A DNA stretch of 64,000 bases from Podarcis raffonei (taxonomy: Eukaryota; Chordata; Lepidosauria; Squamata; Lacertidae). The notes under the pieces are model-generated. The model worked only from the letters and a program-made list of their open reading frames with translations, was not told the DNA's origin and made no database searches. The stretch spans positions 52,578,001 through 52,642,000 of the forward strand of contig NC_070614.1 of NCBI RefSeq assembly GCF_027172205.1, written 5' to 3'. Below, piece after piece: positions 39,046 through 50,269 of this stretch. Made by a program: the position numbers and the translations under genes. The first letter of the stretch is position 1; each line of letters begins with the position of its first letter.

Positions 39046-40799
39046 GTAAAGGGGGCCTCGCAGACCCACACTTGGGGGGCGGCGGCGGGGGGGGACGACG
39101 ACGACGCCGAGGCCGTGGGGCTTTTTTTGTGCTTCTCAACCAGCTTCTGTGGGGGCGCCCCTCCCAGGGAAAAATAATATTTATTTAATTTTTGGTGGGG
39201 GGGGGAGAGGTTGCGGAGACCCCCCAGTTGTGGGGCTGGGAGCGTGGTGGTGTGGGGAGAAGGAGGGCCGGCGTCGTCACCCGGGGGCGCGGGTTTCGGG
39301 GGGCAGGAAGGGGAAAGTGGGTTTGTTGTGGGGGGGGAGGGAAAGTGGGCGCCCCTCCCGGGAGATTGGGGGCGAGGAGAGGTTGGGGGGCTGGCGTTGG
39401 GTTGGTGGGGGGGGAGTTAAGGGGGCGGGAAGGTAGATTGCTTGTTGTGGGGGGGGGGCAAAGTGGACGCCCCTCCTCGGAGGGAAAAGAGGCCAAGAGA
39501 TTTTTTTTGGGGGGTGTTCTGGAGTTATGGGGGGCGAGGGTGTGCGCTTGGGGGGGGGGAGGAAAGAAGAGGCAAAGTCCGTCGGTGGAAAGGGGTCACC
39601 GGTTTGGGGGGGGGCAGGTGGTGTCAGATCAGAGAGAGCCTGGTCGGTGGGGAGGGGGGAGAAGGAGAGAGGAAGAGAGTTGGTTATGGGGGGGCAGCAG
39701 ACCCCTTTTTTTCCTTGTTGGGGGGGGTGTGGGTAAGATGGAGGCGGCGTCGTGGAGTGGGGGGGGGCTGTTGTGTTTGGGAGCGGCTAGGAAGAACCAG
39801 GTGAAAGGGGAGCGAGTTGGAAGTGTGGGGTGGGGGGGAGAGAAAAAGAGGAGGGAGTCGGACCGGGGAGAAAACCGGAGTGGGGGGGGAGAGAGGAAGA
39901 AAGTTGGGAGGGGGAGGGGAGGCACGTGGAGGAGGGGCGGCGGGGGGGGGGAAGAGCAATGAGGAATTGAGGCTTCCTAAGGGGGGTGTCTGTTGGAGGG
40001 CATTAAGGAATTGGGGGGCGCTGGGGGTCTCAGATCAGGAGGGGGAGACAGGCGTCCTGGGTGTGTGTGTCTGGGGGGGGGTGCGCTCCAGCTTCCCCCT
40101 TTCCGCTTCCCTGTAGAAATGGCGGGGTGTCTTGTCTGTCTAGGTCTGATCTTGGATGTTATGGGGGGGTAGACACTTCCGTGTCTTGAGCGTATATTTT
40201 TATTTGGGGGGGGAGGTATAAACCTAAATATATTTTGGAGTGGAAATTTGGGGAAGGGTTCAAAGCTGGCGGGGTGGGCAAGGCTGTAGGGAACCCCCCC
40301 TCCCCAAAATAAGGGGTCCGGGAGGTTCTGTCAGGGCTCGCTGGCCCCCCCCCAGCCATCTCCCTTGACTTGCCTCCGGGTGGGGGAATCCCTGTGCCTT
40401 CATTCCGGGGGGAGAAAGTAGGATTTTTTCCCTTGCTTTGTGCTGGTCGGTGTGGAGTTGTTGCAAGTCTCCCTTCCTGGACCCCCCTCGACTGACCCCC
40501 TTCCCGGTTCTTGTTTTCCAGATCCGCCTCCAAACCTCAAACCGGAGACACAGGTAAAAAAAACAAAAAACAAAATACAATAGCCTCCGCCCCCCCCAAA
40601 CCCCTACCTCGAACTTGGGATTTTTTATTACGGACTGGAATGGGCCCCATTTGTTTCTGTGGGGTGGCTTCGTTCTTCTGGGGGACCCCCTCCTCTTCCT
40701 CCCCCTGCCTTTTTATCCCGGCTCCCTAGGAGGAGGCCAAAAGTCTTTCCGAAAGGTTGCAACATCCTTTTTGCATGTGCTCCCCCCCCCCTTAGCAAA

Positions 40800-40830
<31 letters not shown>

Positions 40831-43800
40831 AAGCAAAGGATATTCTGTGGGTGACGGAAAAGGCTCTTTCCCCCCCTCTCTCCCTCCCCTCCCCCCCTTA
40901 TTTAACCCTTTGCACTCTTTGCATGTCCTGGGAGAGACCTGACTTGCATTTCTAGCAGTGGGAGCCTGTGGTTTTTTGGGGGGGGGGGCGGGAACAGGAT
41001 GTTACCGCTCAGTTCTCTCTCTCCCCCTGCCTCTAGGAATAGCTCCCCTGTTTTTATTATCACCAGTTGTGGGGTATGTGTGATCCTACGGGGCTGCGGT
41101 TGTGAAGGAGCTTAGAGATTTGTGGGTGGCCGGGAGAAGGGGGGGCTACCTCTGTGTGCATTAACACCTCCCCTCCCCACTTCCTGCTTCTCTCCCCCAG
41201 GCTCACCAGCCTCCGGAGAAGCGAAGGCGAACTATTGAGGATTTCAACAAGTTCTGCAGTTTCGTCCTAGCCTACGCTGGCTACATCCCTTCCTCTAAGG
41301 AGGTTAGTTTGGGTTTTTCCCCCCAGCGAGAATCCTGCCCCCCAAACTCCCCTTTTATCCTACTGGCTTATTAAGTGAACAAATATGCATCCGCTCAGTT
41401 TCAAAGCATGCAGTTTAATATTTTCCTGGTGTGTATGTGTGTGTCGGGGTACAGGGGTTGTCCTAGCACCTTGCCAGAAGCAAGCTCTGTGATCTGTTGT
41501 TAAATCCAAACCCAGTTCCGTGAAGTTCTAAAAAGGCGCATTTGGGATTGTTCCAAACCTTCGCTCCTAAGCCCTTGGCCTCCTGCTGTCTCGGTCGGCA
41601 TTGTCTCCACGCAGTCTTGTTGCCAGAGCCCCTTGGAAGCTGCGGCAAATGCCCGCGGGAACTACGAGGCCCAGAATGCCCCGCGGCATGGCCATTTTGC
41701 TGGGAGGCCTTAGCATGTTGCATGCTGGGAAGTGTAGGCTGCTGTTCTGGAAGCCAGGGGGCGGACATGTCCTGGCTTGTTATGCGGCACGGCTCGGGAG
41801 GCTTCCCGAAGTGCATGCTGGGAATTGTAGTTGCTCTTTCCTGCTACGGACCTGCCCTTCCTGGGACTCCGCTTGAACCTGCTCACAAGGGCTTAGGGCT
41901 AAAGAAGGCTCCCTCCTATCTCCCCACACCAGGGATTTATCGAACTTCCATATCAGATGGGCCCCCATACCTCTTGTTTTAGGAGTTAGGCATTGGCTTA
42001 TGGGTGTTGCTTGAAAGGCTCAGTGGTTGCAAACACGAGACATTTGCTGCTTCAGCTGTCAGGGTACTCTGTGCTCCATTTTTAAGAATCCCTTTCTACC
42101 AGTTAGTCTCTCTCTAGGCAGGGTTTGTTCTAATACTCTGCGGGAAACTTTTTTTGCACAAGGGGAACAAATTTTTTGAGCTGCTGGGAATGTGGATTCT
42201 AACCAAGAGCTCTGCTGTCGCTTAAAAGGAAGTTGATAAAAGTACACATAATAAAGATGTACCCTCTCACTATATATAAGGGTCTAGTGACTTCTGTTTC
42301 AGTGTATCTGAAATGTGGCATGCACATGAAAGCTCATACCAAGAACTAACTTAGTTGGTCTCTAAGATGCCACTGGAAGGATTTTTTTTTTATAATAAAG
42401 ATGAATATCGTTTATTTTCAACTTTCGCCAGCTAGTCAAGTAGCAGCTTACTAAGGCTTACTTACTCACTTGCCCATTTTTTTTTGCAAGACATCTTTAT
42501 TTTTCTTGTTCCCTCTCTTTCGATTTCTCTCATTGCCACCTTCTTGTCTGTCTCTTTCTGTTGCTTTCCCTCCATTTCTTTCAGCTAGAAAATTTTCTAG
42601 GGCAAGGGGCTCCCAAACTTTTCTTTTCCCCGCAGACCACTGGGGAGCTTACTAATTTTTCTGCCGGCTGTAGCGCTCGTGATTTTTCAACCGTATTTTT
42701 ATTGCTTCTTTCTGTTTCTCACGTACTGTATCTTAATGCGCTCTTTAGAATTCAAACTGCAATATAAAACAGGTTATGAATAAGAGAGGCCATTAAGAAG
42801 AGAGTTAAAAATCAATATGAATATTTAAATGCGATGGACGTGGCACCTCCTGGCTTCAGCCCACAGCTCCACAAAACACTGCGGACCGTTGCTCTGGAGC
42901 GAGGGAAAGGAAACTGCCTTTATCCCGAGTTATAACATTGGTCCATCTCAGGGGCGGATCTGCTATAAAACTGATGAAGAGAGGGGCCCCAGAAGTGACT
43001 TTTGTCCACACTGCTTAAATGTTTCGCGTCTAGTAGACCCAGTTTGAGTCGCATGACTCAAATGGATTAATTTTTTTGTTGCATCTATTTCCAAATTTTG
43101 TTCCATCAATTTCCGGGGACGCGGGTGGCGCTGTGGGTTAAACCACAGAGCCTAGGACTTGCCGATCAGAAGGTCAGCAGTTCGAATCCCCGCAATGGGA
43201 TGAGCTCCTGTTGCTCGGTCCCTGCTCCTGCCAACCTAGCATTTCGAAAGCATGTCAAAGTGCAAGTAGATAAATAGGTACCGCTCTGGCAGGAAGGTAA
43301 ATGGCATTTCCATGCGCTGCTCTGGTTTGCCAGAAGCGGCTTAGTCCTGCTGGCCACATGACCCGGAAGCTGTATGCCAGCTCCCTCGGCCAATAAAGCG
43401 AGATTAGCACCGCAACCCCAGAGTTGGCCACGACTGGACCTAATGGTCAGGGGTCCCTTTACCTATTTCCACAAAGCCCAGATGCTGTGAAGGTGCACTG
43501 ATCTTTTATGGAACAGCGCCATTGAAGAAGCTAGCAGTGGTTACCCAGACCCTGTTGCTGGTTGCAAAGTGGCCCCCATAGCAGTTCAAGATTCAGGGCC
43601 CCAGAGTGTAGGTCACTGGTCAGCCCAGTTCAGTATTGTCTACACTGACGGCCAGCCGTGGCTCTCAAGGGTGTCAGGCAGGAAGACTCTCATAGAGAGA
43701 GAGGGACCTTCTGCATGCAGAGCAAGTGGTCTATCCTGGGCTGTGGCCCCTCCCTGGATTTGGTGGTTTGTATGCAGTGCTGGCTGTGGAGATGTTTGGG

Positions 43801-46800
43801 AGGCAAGGAAGCTTAGAATACCCCCTGCTTCCTAGGAAACCTGACCTTCTTTGGGTTGTGTTGTTTAAGATGCTCCTACACAGGTTAGCACAGAAGTTCC
43901 TTTTTATGCAGTGGTACCTCGGGACTTGCCGATCGCATGGTCGGCGGTTCGAATCCCCGCGGCGGGTTGAGCTCCCGTCGTTCGGTCCCTGCTCCTACCA
44001 ACCTAGCAGTTCGAAAGCACTTCAAAGTGCAAGTAGATAAATAGGTACCGCTTTATAGTGGGAAGGTAAACGGCGTTCCGTGTGCTGCTCTGGTGCCGGT
44101 TTGCCGGAGCAGCTTCGTCATGCTGGCCACGTGACCCGGAAGTGTCTGCGGACAGCGCTGGCCCCCGGCCTCTAGAGTGAGATGAGCACGCAACCCTAGA
44201 GTCTGTCAAGACTGGCCCGTACGGGCAGGGGTACCTTTACCTTTACCTTACCTCGGGTGAAGTACTTAATTCATTCTGGAGGTCTGTTCTTAACCTGAAA
44301 CTGTTCTTAACCTGAAGCACCACTTTAGCTAATGGGGCCTCCTGCTGCCGCCAGAGCACGATTTCTGTTCTCATCCTGAAGCAAAGTTCTTAACCTGAGG
44401 TACTATTTCTGGGTTAGTGGAGTCTGTAACCTGAAGCGTATGTAACCCGAGGTACCACTGTATTGTATTGTATGAAAAGCATTGTTCAGAATAATGGCTT
44501 GCAGGACCCTCCGAGGAAGATAATAATGCAATAAAATTCAAAACCGTAGCCACTAATTGCACGTTTATTCAAAATCCAATTAAAGCTATTTAGTTTAATT
44601 AATTCTGCAATACAGATGAACTTGATCCATTGAACCGTAGAATTGTAGAGCTGAGGGTCATGTAGTCCAGCCCCCTTAAATGCAGCAATCTTTTGCTCAA
44701 TGCAGGGCTCGAACCCACAGCCCTGAGGTTATGAGTCTCATGTTCTACTGACTGAGCTATGCACAGGGGCCACAAAGGAGCTATCAGTTGATATCAGCTT
44801 TTCAAAACCTGATAGTCATTGTGCATTATCAAAGTCCTTCCTGCATTGCAGGGGGTAGCACTTAGATGACTCTTGTGGTCTCTTCCAGTTCTGCAGTTGT
44901 ATTTACACCACCTGCTACAACCCTTGCCTCTCAGATCTCCCCCCCAGGAGCTCCACTGCCCCCTTGAATCCCACTGCTCTGGGAAGAAAGAGCAGAGGAG
45001 CGTCCCGGGCACCCGGGAAAAGTAGCCTGAGGAATTAATCCCTTGCCTCTGCCCTCCCCAAACCCCACAGGAAAATGACTGGACGCCCTCCGGCTCGAAC
45101 TCCCCCATCCGCCCAGAGAGCGTGGTGGACAGCGACGGCTGGGAGTCGACGCACTCGGACCTGCACACGATCGAGACCTTCGTCAAGAAGGCCAAGTCTT
45201 CGAAGAAGAAGGCGGCCTTCCGCCGCCTCAAGTCCGACAGCTCTCTGCTGGAGAAGATGAAGCTCAAGGACTCCCTGTTTGACTTGGACCCCGTCGGCAA
45301 GCAGCAGCAGCCGCCGCTGGCGGGGCCGAAGGGGGCCCTGGACAAGAAGAAGGACAAGCGGAATCGGAAGTCCGCCCTGGACGCGGGCGGAGGAGCCAAG
45401 CGGAACCGGGGCGGGGGCGGCGGCGACCCGGTGGGGGAGAAGCGCTCTCGCATCAAAAAGAGCAAGAAGCGGAAGTTGAAAAAGGCCGAGCGGAGCGAGA
45501 AGAAGCACAAGGCTTCCCTGAGCGAGACGGACTCTGAGGAGGAAGAGGGGGCGGCAGTGGCGCCTCGGCGGCCCGGAGGGGAGGAGGGTTCGGCCACGGC
45601 AGCCACGGCGCTGGTCTCTGTGCAGGCTCCGCCGGAGCTGTTGGCCGCCAGCTTCCCCATTAAGCTTGAGGACACGGAAGGGAAAGGGGGGATCAGTACA
45701 GAGACCAGCCAGGATGGGGAAGGCAGCTCCAGCGAAGGCGAGATGAGGGTCATGGACGAGGACATCATGGTGGAATCAGGTGAGGAGGCGGAGGTGTCCC
45801 GGAAGGGGCACGGGCAACGCAACTTAATGCACAGCGTTACATGGGCGTAAAAGCACATGATTAGTTGTGTTTATATCCCGACTTTTTCTCCCAAGTTGCT
45901 CAAGGTTCATGGTTCGCCCCCACCTCCTGTTAATCCCCACAACCCTGTGAGGTAGGTGAAGCTGAGATTTGAACCCTGATCTCCCAGGTCCTTTTCCAGC
46001 ACGCTAACCTCTGCACCACGTATGTCGCCAGGTAATGCTTCCCCCTGCGTTCTTGGAAGTTTCGTCTGGTGACACAGCTGATTTTCACATTTCCACCAGG
46101 CTGTCGTCCAGGATCAATAGCCAGTGGCAGGCTTGTCCTCTGTCATCAAACACCTCCAGCTTACATTGTTGTTTTTTTAATTTAAAGTATTTGCTTTACA
46201 TAAAAAGCCCCTTAAATTTTCAAAGGAGTGGGGTGCTTTGTTTTGTTTTTGTTGAACTGCATCGTATCAGGCTCTTTTCCCCATCTCCGCACACATTTTC
46301 CCCACCCAAAAAGTGGGGCCCGGAGTATAATAGTGCTTGTTTTAATTTAGCAAAAGCTTTTTAAGAAGTCAAGCGAGAGTTGGAGCTGGATTGTGCTTCG
46401 CTTCTCACATTCGTTGGAACACCCACTGCCCCAGAGAACTTTCCTGATTCCCCGGGGTGTGTTGACCTCACAAAGCAGCGAGATCTCTGGAAGATTAAGA
46501 ACGCAACAAATGACCGACCTGTGGGAGCTGTAGTTGAACTACACCAGGGAGGGCCTTGGTGGATCAGTTCAAGGTCCACCTCTTCCAGCATTTCTTGCCA
46601 GCATGCTAGCAAGCAGTGACGTTGCTTTGGCTTTCTCCGGAATCCCCAGGGATACAACCCTGGCCTTGGTTTGTTAAGCACCTCTGAGGTTCCGCCTCGC
46701 TGGGACGCTCATTATTTTGCGCCCCTGTCTTTTAATCTATTTTAAGCTGCTGCGAGGTGCCTTGGAGTCTTTCTGAGGAAGAGGTGTTCAGGAATTTAAT

Positions 46801-47682
46801 GAACTATGGCTCCTGCACAGCCTGCAGGCCGATGAGAGCTGTAGGGCACCAGCTTGGGAAGGCTGCAGTGCGCAGTTGACCAGTGAGGCAGCAGGTCTCT
46901 GTGCATGCCCTTTCCTAACTGAGTGGGGTGAGTGGACTGGTTTGGGCCAATGGGAACAGGGTGTTTCCCAGGCTCAGGTTCAGATCTTGCACATAGGCAA
47001 TAAAGGCGGTTGCTGACTGTCCTGATCTGGGATTTCCCCATCCCTCATATTATAGCAAACATCTCTGACGCTTTCAGCTCTGTGAGGGTGGAGTGGGTAT
47101 TTGCTGTGCACCTATCCTGACTTAGGCAGGTAATTTGTCTTCCATATTTATTTATCTTTTTGGTCATGGTTTTTAGTCCACTTCTGGGCAGGGTGTAAAT
47201 GCCAGGAATCAGCATTGCACCCCGACCACCCGTTCAGCCTTTGATTCTCAGTTTTCACCACGCACTGCCTGCTTATCCTCAAGCATATTATTATTGCTGT
47301 TGTCTTATGGACTAGAAACTTAAAAACAAAACTTGAGGTTCTCGTGGTGATACCTTTCAAGCCAGATAACCAAACGTGTGTTGTGCGATTGTGGGTGAGC
47401 GAAATTTCTGAAATTTGTTCCTCTGTTCCTTCAGGGGATGACTCTTGGGACCTCATCACTTGTTACTGCCAGAAGCCATTTGCGGGCCGCCCCATGATCG
47501 AGTGCAATCAGTGCGGCACCTGGATCCACCTCTCCTGCGCCAAGATCAAGAAGACCAACGTCCCCGACATCTTCTACTGTCAGAAGTGCAAGGAAGGTTC
47601 TCGCAAGCTGCCGCTGCTGCCGCCCCCGGCGGTTCCCAGCGCAACCGTCGCCGTTGCGTCCAGGGGAGGTGGGGAGCCCTAG
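39024..47682 (+). CDS. PHF23: PHF23, PHD finger protein
   Basis: Nuclear PHD-finger protein. In mammals it reads H3K4me3, and it restrains autophagy by promoting turnover of LRSAM1. Exons: 39024-39045, 40522-40553, 41201-41302, 45071-45779, 47435-47682. They join in phase to 370 residues (human about 403). The N-terminus MAEPSPEDPP and the block [20 protein letters not shown] are conserved. Exon 4 holds an acidic and basic low-complexity middle, including the likely nuclear signal [17 protein letters not shown]. The PHD zinc ligands are C298, C300, C312, C315, H320, C323, C337 and C340. The start has a good context (gctATGG), but I recall human beginning four residues earlier. The C-terminal tail after the finger differs from human until the final GEP. 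Confidence 0.95.
39060..40100 (+). other. Extremely G-rich PHF23 intron 1
   Basis: About 1 kb whose + strand has dozens of runs of four or more G and almost no C runs, starting right after exon 1. Long open frames here are composition artefacts. The stretch is a candidate for R-loop or G-quadruplex formation. Confidence 0.8.
40522..40553 (+). CDS. PHF23: PHF23 exon 2
   Basis: A 32-base exon encoding (D)[10 protein letters not shown]. Acceptor ttccag, donor gtaaaa. Confidence 0.9.
40800..40828. repeat. (GA)n microsatellite
   Basis: About fourteen GA units in PHF23 intron 2. Confidence 0.92.
41201..41302 (+). CDS. PHF23: PHF23 exon 3
   Basis: Thirty-four codons, [20 protein letters not shown] through SSKE. 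This is the most conserved N-terminal block. Donor gttagt. Confidence 0.94.
41661..41831. promoter_or_regulatory. Three ZNF143-type motifs in PHF23 intron 3
   Basis: ACTACGAGGCCCAGAATGCC at 41661-41680 (forward), GCATGCTGGGAAGTGTAGG at 41720-41738 (reverse) and GCATGCTGGGAATTGTAGT at 41813-41831 (reverse, near-perfect). Three sites within 171 bp suggest an internal promoter, enhancer or architectural site. A GCCATTTTG that could bind YY1 lies between the first two. Confidence 0.55.
42285..42400 (-). repeat. Common amniote interspersed repeat
   Basis: TTCTGTTTCAGTGTATCTGA, AAAGCTCATACCAAGAACTA and CTTAGTTGGTCTCTAAGATG. The same family in the other orientation is at 56660-56742. Class not identified. 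Confidence 0.5.
42401..43110. other. PHF23 intron 3, middle
   Basis: AT-rich. Nothing recognised. Confidence 0.4.
43116..43462 (+). mobile_element. Sauria-type SINE
   Basis: GGGACGCGGGTGGCGCTGTG to GGTCAGGGGTCCCTTTACC. In PHF23 intron 3. Confidence 0.92.
43909..44460. mobile_element. Tigger-like MITE split by a Sauria SINE
   Basis: The left end CAGTGGTACCTCGGG is at 43909 and the rest resumes at about 44249, ending GGTACCACTG-TA at 44460. A Sauria SINE fills the gap and repeats the TACCTCGGG target. Confidence 0.78.
43924..44248 (+). mobile_element. Sauria-type SINE nested in a Tigger-like MITE
   Basis: Lacks the usual first 30 bases and begins GACTTGCCGATCGCATGGTC. Ends CCTTTACCTTTACC. 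The MITE sequence TACCTCGGG is on both sides. Confidence 0.88.
44637..44766 (-). mobile_element. tRNA-Lys-headed SINE with CR1 tail, antisense
   Basis: The reverse strand reads ATAGCTCAGTCAGTAGAACA, CATGAGACTCATAACCTCAG and GGTTCGAGCCCTGC, then a CR1-type tail. Confidence 0.75.
45071..45779 (+). CDS. PHF23: PHF23 exon 4, charged middle region
   Basis: Starts [20 protein letters not shown] and ends [18 protein letters not shown] plus one base. Includes [27 protein letters not shown] and a lysine-rich likely nuclear signal. Confidence 0.95.
45862..46025 (-). mobile_element. MIR-like tRNA SINE, antisense
   Basis: TTATATCCCGACTTTTTCTC, CAACCCTGTGAGGTAGGTGA and GATTTGAACCCTGATCTCCC. In PHF23 intron 4. 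Confidence 0.7.
46030..47434. other. PHF23 intron 4, remainder
   Basis: Possible weak L2-like and hAT-like scraps near 46380-46860. Otherwise nothing recognised. Confidence 0.35.
47435..47682 (+). CDS. PHF23: PHF23 exon 5, PHD finger and stop
   Basis: Starts [20 protein letters not shown]. It carries all eight zinc ligands of a C4HC3 PHD finger and ends GGGEP with TAG. A 3' untranslated region of about 1.25 kb follows. Confidence 0.95.
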
Positions 47683-48960
47683 CTCAGGAGGGGAGGACAG
47701 GCGGCTCTGCGCTGGGCTTCCATCCCAGAGGGGCAGAAAAGACTGGACAGGGTCGGCAGCCTGCTCTGGACTGGTATCCAAAAGGAGCCTCAGTTCCTTG
47801 GAGGCGGAAGACGGAGGTGCTTGGGGTATTTGCGGTGGTGGTAGTCCCAGCACCCGGGAGGCAGAGAGGCTGCCCCTCCAGGCAGATTCTGGCTGGCAAC
47901 TGCAGGCCTCTCGCTTCAGACCCACTCGCCCTTTGGGGGTTGATCCTGGCCCACCTCCATGTTCTCTGCAAAGGAGAATGGCGTTCGGAGGCTGACACCG
48001 GTGGGCCGGAATGACGAAACTGAAAACCAGGAAGGTTCCTGTTTTCACTTGCTGGGATGCACATAGCGTTGGGGGAGAGGCAGAGAGAGGGCACTAGGAA
48101 GTGGGGTAGAAGCATCTCTTCGTTTTTGTTTTAGCTCTTTCCCCCACCACCTATCCTCCCCTGCCCCAGTAAAGTTCACCTGTAAATAGACTGAATGCAA
48201 AAGGGTTTTTTTTCTGGCTTTGTTTATTTTCTCCCTCCCATCACACCCCCAGTTGGAAGACTCTTCTTTATTTTCCTTTTTAAAAAAATGTTCTCTGGCA
48301 TTTGTTTTAATGCCTCCAGATTCAGAGTTTGATGCCAACTGAGGGATATAGCCCAAGAAAGGAGGCTGGATAAAAAAGAACTTTTTTTTTTTAAGTAAAC
48401 CTTTACGGGGTTTTGTTTTTTTTCTTTGGAGGGGGCCGGAGATTTTGTCCCCATTGAAATTGAATAATATATATATATTTTAAATTCTGAGAGAGAGAAT
48501 AGGAGGGTTTTGTTTACTCCCCCTCCCCAGTATTAACATCCCCCAGGGATTGTGAGGGGGTGAACTTTGTCAGGGAAACCCTTGCGATTTTGCTGGCTTC
48601 AAAATAAAAAGGGACAACTTATTTGTGTTTTCTGACTGCTCCCATTGAGCATAAGGATGAGGCAGAGGTTCCAGAGAGCGAGACAAGAGTTTGGGTTTAA
48701 TGAAGAATGGCAAGCCCACTTATTTTTTAAAAAAAACATCAGAAACTCCCCATGCCAGGATTCCCAGTTCTCTCATAACTCCTGTTCTGCTGCAAAACCC
48801 CATATTTTACCTGCTCCCCATTTCAGGTTAGCTGTTCTGATCAGTGGGGGTTTCTGGCTGGGTTCCCCCCTCCAGCCCCCACCCTTTTTCGTTATATTTG
48901 AAACTGTGTACATGGCAGAGTTTTTGAATGTAAATAAAAGATGTGGACCCTTTTGCGTTT
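47683..48960 (+). other. PHF23: PHF23 3' untranslated region (inferred)
   Basis: Repeat-poor sequence between the PHF23 stop and the AATAAA at 48933. No other coding signal was recognised, and long frames here are in G/C-rich or low-complexity DNA. Confidence 0.6.
48933..48938 (+). terminator. Likely PHF23 polyadenylation signal
   Basis: AATAAA in context TGTAAATAAAAGATG, 1.25 kb after the PHF23 stop, followed by a GT-rich stretch. An earlier AATAAA lies at 48603. Confidence 0.6.
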
Positions 48961-49042
48961 GTACAGGAGGCTGTGGTCATCATTAATGTTCCTTCCTTAT
49001 AAAACTAAGGCACTGCTTTGGGGAGGGGGACGGATTGGTGTA

Positions 49043-49260
49043 CAGTGGTACCTCGGGTTACATACGCTTCAGGTTACAGACTTCGCTAACCCAGAAATAT
49101 TACCTCGGGTTAAGAACTTTGCTTCAGGATGAGAACAGAAATCGTGCTCCGGCAGCAGCTGGAGGCCCTATTAGCTAAAGTGGTGCTTCAGGTTAAGAAC
49201 AGTTTCAGGTTAAGAACGGACCTCCGGAACGAATTAAGTACTTAACCCGAGGTACCACTG
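49043..49260. mobile_element. Tigger-like MITE
   Basis: TA-CAGTGGTACCTCGGGTTACA at the left and GAGGTACCACTG-TA at the right. Lies about 100 bp after the PHF23 poly(A) signal. Confidence 0.82.
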
Positions 49261-49548
49261 TAGTTGGTCAATGCTCTGAATGTGGTTGAACCTTCCTGGC
49301 CCATTGGCCACATTTGATCTTGGCCAATGCTCCGAGTGTCTTGTGCCATGGCCATGCGTACAGACACGCACATGTGGAGCCCTGCACACAGCATGCACCC
49401 ACTTCTGTGCAATGGGCTGTGAATCACGGTGTACTTGCTTCCAGTGTGACCATTCTAGATTTCCATGCCAGCACCTGCTTTGCATTCAAAAGGGCTCAGG
49501 CCCAATTTCTGGCAGATCCAGGTAGGTCTGGATCTGCCAGAAATTTTT

Positions 49549-49676
49549 GAAGTTACCAGCATGAGTTTGACCAAACTGCGGGAGGTAGTGGAGGACAGAG
49601 GTGCCTGGCGTGCTCTGGTCCATGGGGTCATGAAGAGTCAGACATGACTAAACGACTAAACAACAACAACAACCAG
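49549..49676 (+). mobile_element. BovB 3' end fragment
   Basis: CAGCATGAGTTTGACCAAAC, GTGCCTGGCGTGCTCTGGTC and the CAA tail. Confidence 0.85.
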
Positions 49677-49798
49677 GTAGGTCTGGGCTTATGCCCTGTT
49701 TTGAAGCCCTGCAGGTCCACTGCCAGTCTCCATGTAGACAGTCCTGAGTTAACCGCCTTGCGAAAGGCAGCTTTGTGTGTTCCTAAGTGCCCCTGCTG

Positions 49799-50148
49799 AC
49801 ATGGGTGGCGCTGTGGGTTAAACCACAGAGCCTAGGACTTGCCAATCAGAAGGTCAGCGGTTCAAATCCCCGCAATGACGGGGTGAGCTCCCGTTGCTCG
49901 GTCCCTGCTCCTGCCAACCTAGCAGTTTGAAAGCACGTCAAAGTGCAAGTAGATAAATAGGCACCGCTCTGGCGGAAAGATAAACAGCGTTTCCGTGCGC
50001 TGCTCTGGTTCGCCAGAAGCGGCTTAGTCATGCTGGCCACATGACCCAGAAGCTGGACGCCAGCTCCCTCGGCCAGTAAAGCGAGATGAGCGCCGCAACC
50101 CTAGAGTCGGCCACGACTGGACCTAATGGTCAGGGGTGCCTTTACCTT
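49799..50148 (+). mobile_element. Sauria-type SINE
   Basis: GGTGGCGCTGTGGGTTAAAC to GTGCCTTTACCTT. Perfect duplication TAAGTGCCCCTGCTG at 49784-49798 and 50149-50163. Confidence 0.95.
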
Positions 50149-50269
50149 TAAGTGCCCCTGCTGCCTCTGCAAAGCAGGCTTGGGTGGTCTTATCCATGGC
50201 AGGTGAAGGGAATCCTCTCTCCTGGGAGAGGGGTGGAGAGTCTCTTATTGTTTCTCTAGCATTTAGCAG

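Larger units (their letters stand above)
38590..39060 (+). promoter_or_regulatory. PHF23: PHF23 CpG-island promoter
   Basis: GC- and CpG-rich DNA beginning about 150 bp after a BovB insertion and running into exon 1. It holds a ZNF143-like element at its upstream edge and many GGCGG runs. There is no TATA box. Confidence 0.75.

Noticed and set aside
38541-39139. Long minus-strand frames in the PHF23 island
   Set aside because: Low-complexity readings of GC-rich DNA antisense to the promoter and exon 1. A divergent transcript is possible but nothing supports a protein.
39192-39962. 256-codon Gly/Arg-rich frame in PHF23 intron 1
   Set aside because: It is a product of G runs, lies between the mapped exons 1 and 2, and has no domain-like content.
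44794-45858. 354-codon open frame on the minus strand
   Set aside because: It is antisense to PHF23 exon 4, whose + strand matches PHF23 through the whole exon. The frame is open because of base composition.
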